Shown one piece after another: positions 5,167-8,353 of a stretch of 8,353 nucleotides of DNA. Location: NCBI GenBank assembly GCA_007128085.1, contig SKYC01000010.1, positions 1-8,353 on the forward strand, written 5' to 3'. Position 1 is the stretch's first letter; the number at the start of each line of letters is the position of its first letter. The notes beneath the pieces are model-generated. The model searched no databases. It was not told the DNA's origin and saw only the letters and a list, made by a program, of their open reading frames with translations. A program made the position numbers and the translations under genes. The stretch comes from Saprospiraceae bacterium (GTDB lineage Bacteria > Bacteroidota > Bacteroidia > Chitinophagales > Saprospiraceae).

Positions 5167-6207
5167 CTATTCTGCAGAAACAGAGAAAACCTTTCTGGAT
5201 GCCAAAATCCGATCCTCCACAGTAAATCGAACGTAGTAAATAAAGTCTCCCCGACTGTGGAGTTCGGCCGTATGCCGACCCTCCGGTTCTTCCCCTTCAA
5301 CCAGTGTCTCCAGGAGGCGCCCGCTGTTGTCAAAAACCTGAATACGGACTTTGGATGTTTCCGGCAGGAAGTACTCTATAACGGCCACATCGGTAAAGGG
5401 ATTTGGGCTCACCTTCAATTCGTAAGCCTCCGCATTGACCGATGTATAGTTGGCCGGAATAGTTCCCTCGCTTTCGCGATAGGGCTCCTCCTGTATACTA
5501 AATTCAGAAGCGTGTTTGTAATAGGCCGCTCTTAATACCTCCTCCACTCCTCGGGTATTCCTGGTAAAAACAGTCAAAAGCGGGTATCTCATTATCGGTG
5601 CATGATCCGCCGAATACCATCGGTAGGTAACTTCATCCGTTAGGTTGTTGTCCAGTGTTTTGGTAAAACGCAGTCGAATGGCATCTTCAATAACGGTATC
5701 GTCGGGCAGGATCAGCGTTCCCCTACCATCCACTTCGGTATGGTAATGACCCTGGATGGTTCTGACCTGGGAGGCGTAGCGTTTCCCGGAATAACGCCCC
5801 TCTATGGTGGATCCGTACTCAAAAGGCAACGGAAACCGAACGATGGGCTCATCATAAGCAACCGTCATCATACCGGAGGTATAGCCGTATTCATACACCA
5901 TGGAAGGAGTGACTTTTAAAAAAACCGTCAAATCTCCTTCCTGAATAAGCATATTGGATTTGGGGAAATGAGTGGCCATGTCTCTGTCTGTAAGCCGAAA
6001 GAGATGGCTGGTGGTACGACCGGTCTCAGTCAGTTCACTGAAATCCCAGACGCAGTCCGGCCCGGAGGCACCTATGGTCTCCACCGGAGAGATGATGTAC
6101 GTTTGTCCAACGCCTTCGGGATCAACCTCTTCTAAATAACCTGCACCCGATTGGGAGTGGAGTTGAATGGAAGAAAAAATTACGGTAAGAAAAAAGAGAA
6201 ACCTCAT
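5167..6207 (-). CDS. Secreted protein with type IX secretion C-terminal sorting domain
   Basis: This is a 346-residue protein. Residues 1-19 form a signal peptide (MRF, a hydrophobic core, cut near LHSQ). The C-terminal region from about 262 is a T9SS type A sorting domain: LKVSPNPFTD (264-273), then alternating strands with VFDNSGRLLETL (291-302), a Gly-rich turn, and a final YYVRFTVEDRI...RKVF. This tail directs export across the outer membrane by the T9SS and is normally removed or exchanged for a surface anchor. The middle, about 20-250, is not a fold I can name. It is beta-rich and includes DGRGTLILPDDT (160-171), similar to a 'G-x-GTL-x-LP-dG-T' stretch seen in other Bacteroidota secreted proteins. 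It has one Cys (52) and no catalytic motif. The leader is A-rich without a Shine-Dalgarno sequence. The BspA-like gene upstream is on the same strand, 284 bases away. Confidence 0.85.
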   Translation of the reverse strand: MRFLFFLTVIFSSIQLHSQSGAGYLEEVDPEGVGQTYIISPVETIGASGPDCVWDFSELTETGRTTSHLFRLTDRDMATHFPKSNMLIQEGDLTVFLKVTPSMVYEYGYTSGMMTVAYDEPIVRFPLPFEYGSTIEGRYSGKRYASQVRTIQGHYHTEVDGRGTLILPDDTVIEDAIRLRFTKTLDNNLTDEVTYRWYSADHAPIMRYPLLTVFTRNTRGVEEVLRAAYYKHASEFSIQEEPYRESEGTIPANYTSVNAEAYELKVSPNPFTDVAVIEYFLPETSKVRIQVFDNSGRLLETLVEGEEPEGRHTAELHSRGDFIYYVRFTVEDRILASRKVFSVSAE

Positions 6208-6491
6208 TTGTTTATGTTTTTTTCAATGATACGGTCCACTGATTAACCCCTCGGTTCACTAAACATTCAGGCAACCCTATCTGATATATAATAACATACC
6301 ATTGATTGATTCGATGCAAAATTAACAAAGTCCGGGGAACTTTATAAAATAGATTCACCCTATGGCTTTTATTGATAAGACTTAACAAAGTGCAGGTAGG
6401 GGGCAGGTGATAGGATCGACAAGCCTTGTATAATGGAGCAAATGGAAATAAAACCCCGCACATCCAAAAACTGACAAGGCCTCCGAAAAAT
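6208..6491. other. Gene-free interval between the two T9SS cargo genes
   Basis: These 284 bases contain no supported gene. They hold a -7-like box for the minus-strand cargo gene, and a 10-bp direct repeat, TTAACAAAGT, at 6322-6331 and 6382-6391, exactly 60 bases apart. Immediately after the BspA-like stop codon there is no strong terminator: GCCTTGT (6423-6429) and ACAAGGC (6474-6480) are complementary, but the loop of 44 bases makes this weak evidence. Confidence 0.5.
6317..6324 (-). promoter_or_regulatory. Possible -7 element upstream of the T9SS cargo gene
   Basis: TAATTTTG on the minus strand fits TAnnTTTG exactly and lies 109 bases before the ATG at 6207, which would give an untranslated leader of about 100 bases. 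It overlaps the first copy of the TTAACAAAGT direct repeat. There is no clear -33 partner, so this is a motif match only. Confidence 0.3.
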
Positions 6492-6737
6492 TTATAATTT
6501 CAAGAATCTAAATGCATGCACTGAATCTTCAAGGGATATCCGAATTATATAGACCCCTGCACTCCACTTACTGATGTCAATGGTTGCTTCCGGGCTGATA
6601 TCCAGCGTATAACCTCCCATTTTAACACCTGTTGTATTGTATATTTCCACCCGGGTTGAACCCAACTCCCGTTCACCGGACAATCGGATCAAATCGGTTG
6701 CGGGATTGGGAAAAACAGCAATTCCGGGAAAATCATC
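6492..6737 (-). other. T9SS C-terminal sorting domain of the BspA-like protein
   Basis: The last 81 codons carry FPNPATD, the VEIYNTTGVKM strand with its Gly turn, and SAGVYIIRI ending in FRFLKL. This is the pattern of a type A T9SS sorting domain. It implies export to the cell surface and fits the same tail on the next gene (5167-6207), although the two tails differ clearly in sequence and are not a recent duplication. Confidence 0.85.
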
Positions 6738-8353
6738 ATACAGATTGGAAGTGGAAACCGGGACGCAATCATCATCCAGTGCATCGCCTCTTATATCCCA
6801 CCCTTTATCAGAAATCAACACTTCATCTCTCGCATGAACAGCAAAGGATCCATACATCAACCCCTCAGCTTCAAGTCTTACGCTATCCAGAATTTCAGGC
6901 TGATTCGCCCACCCAATCAAAGTGGTGGAGTAATTGGAACAATCTAATCCTGAGTTGTTCAGCATCCGATTCATAGTCCTAACATTACTAATATCCCAAT
7001 CGCCTAAGTCCTGATTGAAAGAGGTAGCATCTCTGAACATATCCTCCAAGTTAACCGCATTTTCTAGATCCCAGCTGCTTAGATCTTGATTAAAAGAAGT
7101 TGCCACGGCAAACATCGAATTAAAAGAAACCGATCCACTTACATCCCAGCCTCCAATATCCTGATTAAAGGACTCTGCTCTATGAAAAATTTGGGATAGG
7201 TACTCGACATTACTCACATCCCATTCGCCTATATCCTGGTTGAAAGAACTGGCATCGAGGAAAATCCCCCACATAATTGTCACATTGCTGACATCCCATC
7301 TACCTATATCCTGATTGAAGGAAGTGGCACTAAAAAACATATTGTTCATATCCACGACAGAACTCACGTCCCATTCTCCTATGTCTTGGTTGAAGGATCT
7401 TGCATTAAAAAACATCCAACTTAAATCCGTCACAGCCCCAACATCCCAGGCACCTATATCCTGATTGAAGGATGAAAATTCAAACATATGCCTCATAGTC
7501 GTCACGCTACTTACATCCCAGCTCCCTATATCCTGATTGAAGGCGCTTGTGCTTCTAAACATGCTCTCCATACTCGTCACATTGCTGACATCCCATCTAC
7601 CTATATCCTGATTGAATGGCGAGGAACCGCCTATGGCAGAATCATACCTTGAGAACATCCGATCCATATTCGTCACATTGCTGACGTCCCAATCACCTAT
7701 ATTCATATTAAAAGAAGTGGCACTCTTAAACATTCCTTCCATATTCGTTACACCACTCACATCCCAATCGCCTATATCTTGGTTGAAGTTAAGAGCTATT
7801 TTAAACATTTTACTCATAGTCGTCACATTACTCACATCCCATCTACCTATATCCTGATTGAAGAACCTCGCACCCCGAAACGTACCATCCATGGTCGTCA
7901 CACTACTCACATCCCAACTGCCTATATCTTGGTTGAAGTTAAAAGCACGATAAAACATCCCTTCCATATTCGATACATTACTCATGTCCCAATTACCAAT
8001 ATCCTGATCAAAGGATGTTGCAACGCAAAACATATAACTCATATCCGTTACAGCACTCACATCCCAGTTGCCTATATCCTGATTGAATGGATTTGATCCC
8101 GGCATGTGAGCATCAATATTGGTGAACATCCAACTCATATCTGTTATGGTGCTCGTGTTCCACTCCCAATTGGCTTCATCTCCTACTAGGTTCAAACAGC
8201 CTCGAAACATACCATGACATGAATTTACCATCGATAAATTGGGAACATCTGTTGCTGTTACATCCATATTTTTGAAACAAAAAAAAGCATTTTCCATACT
8301 TGACCAAAGTAGGGTTCCCCATTGTGAAACTTCTATTAATTTCTCTCGCTCAA
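6492..8353 (-). CDS. BspA-family (DUF285/PARCEL repeat) surface protein with T9SS sorting domain, 5' end outside window
   Basis: The frame is open from the right edge to TAA at 6494-6492, 619 residues in the window. An ATG at 8297 is not the true start: the 18 codons before it (including LIEVSQWGTLLWSS) match the conserved cap that precedes MENAFF in this family. The signal peptide and any N-terminal domain must lie outside the window. After the cap (TATDVPNLS, then MFRGC) come 15 complete repeats of FNQDIG-x-WDVS-x-VT-x-M-x-x-MF, then the usual closing cap (NYSTTLIGWANQ ... AEGLMYG ... GWDIRGDA). Last is a T9SS sorting domain of about 80 residues (IAVFPNPATD, then VEIYNTTG, then SAGVYIIRI). 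Proteins of this family are surface-exposed and several mediate adhesion or host/matrix binding; the ligand here is unknown. Known PARCEL-type repeats are thought to spread by horizontal transfer. High repeat identity makes the region prone to assembly error. Confidence 0.93.
   Translation of the reverse strand, partial: EREKLIEVSQWGTLLWSSMENAFFCFKNMDVTATDVPNLSMVNSCHGMFRGCLNLVGDEANWEWNTSTITDMSWMFTNIDAHMPGSNPFNQDIGNWDVSAVTDMSYMFCVATSFDQDIGNWDMSNVSNMEGMFYRAFNFNQDIGSWDVSSVTTMDGTFRGARFFNQDIGRWDVSNVTTMSKMFKIALNFNQDIGDWDVSGVTNMEGMFKSATSFNMNIGDWDVSNVTNMDRMFSRYDSAIGGSSPFNQDIGRWDVSNVTSMESMFRSTSAFNQDIGSWDVSSVTTMRHMFEFSSFNQDIGAWDVGAVTDLSWMFFNARSFNQDIGEWDVSSVVDMNNMFFSATSFNQDIGRWDVSNVTIMWGIFLDASSFNQDIGEWDVSNVEYLSQIFHRAESFNQDIGGWDVSGSVSFNSMFAVATSFNQDLSSWDLENAVNLEDMFRDATSFNQDLGDWDISNVRTMNRMLNNSGLDCSNYSTTLIGWANQPEILDSVRLEAEGLMYGSFAVHARDEVLISDKGWDIRGDALDDDCVPVSTSNLYDDFPGIAVFPNPATDLIRLSGERELGSTRVEIYNTTGVKMGGYTLDISPEATIDISKWSAGVYIIRISLEDSVHAFRFLKL
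6945..8087 (-). repeat. Array of 15 DUF285/PARCEL coding repeats, 75-base unit
   Basis: Units start with the FNQDIG codons at 8087, 8012, 7937, 7862, 7787, 7712, 7616, 7541, 7469, 7394, 7319, 7244, 7169, 7094 and 7019 (minus strand). Thirteen units are 25 codons. Unit 6 is 32 codons and also reads FNMNIG in place of FNQDIG. Unit 8 is 24 codons. Units 14-15 drift (FNQDLS, FNQDLG), as is common at the end of such arrays. On the plus strand the most constant word is CCTATATCCTGATTGAA. Confidence 0.95.

Noticed and set aside
4978..5535. Plus-strand 185-codon open frame spanning the prfC upstream region
   Set aside because: It is antisense to the T9SS cargo tail, has no recognisable protein features, and crosses the prfC promoter.
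6212..6463. Minus-strand 83-codon open frame between the T9SS cargo genes
   Set aside because: Its sequence looks like random translation of AT-rich DNA, without motif, signal peptide or leader; it covers the likely promoter region.
6945..8087. CRISPR-like array
   Set aside because: The 75-base period is an in-frame protein repeat (FNQDIG-WDVS-MF) with variation at codon level, not identical repeats with unique spacers.
7612..8096. Plus-strand frames of 81 and 105 codons across the repeats
   Set aside because: They are antisense shadows of the DUF285 repeats; their own periodicity is inherited from the minus-strand gene.
8295..8297. ATG at 8297 as the start of the BspA-like gene
   Set aside because: The frame is open to the window edge and the 18 upstream codons encode the conserved cap of the family, so the real start is outside.

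Overview
The window looks like ordinary chromosome from a member of the Bacteroidota. Two neighbouring genes end in type IX secretion (T9SS) sorting domains, which are essentially confined to that phylum. Two genes have the Bacteroidota -7 promoter element TAnnTTTG a short distance before their ATG. Leaders are A-rich with little Shine-Dalgarno signal, and the zinc-ribbon protein and the trmB variant are of the kind seen in this phylum. I cannot place it to genus.

Layout. 1-299 (minus) is the start of an outer-membrane beta-barrel protein broken by an in-frame TAA; family-like sequence continues past the stop to the window edge. 370-972 (plus) is a thiopurine/halide-type (TPMT-family) methyltransferase. 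It converges on 1181-1666 (minus), an exported thioredoxin-fold protein, and hairpins that look like terminators lie between them. A gene-free 313-base stretch (1667-1979) then separates that gene from trmB (1980-2675, plus), the tRNA m7G46 methyltransferase. trmB has a -7 box framed by a perfect 11-bp inverted repeat that reaches its start codon. 2676-2958 holds no recognisable gene. 2959-3303 (minus) is a small double-CxxC-like zinc-binding protein of unknown function, downstream of prfC (3404-4984, minus; peptide chain release factor 3). 5167-6207 (minus) is a secreted T9SS cargo protein of unknown function. 6492 to the right edge (minus) is a BspA/DUF285 (PARCEL-type) repeat surface protein with 15 complete repeats and a T9SS tail; its true start lies outside the window.

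How the genes relate. No operon unites them. There are two translation/tRNA housekeeping genes (trmB, prfC), and an envelope or secretion group: the barrel remnant, the exported thioredoxin-like protein and the two T9SS cargoes. The cargo genes are adjacent and on one strand but 284 bases apart, so they are probably transcribed separately.

I see no convincing new multi-gene system. The points most worth a second look are the in-frame stop in the barrel gene, the inverted repeat over the trmB promoter and start, the tandem hairpins at 1803-1832, the block structure of the BspA repeat array, and the uncharacterised zinc-ribbon protein beside prfC.
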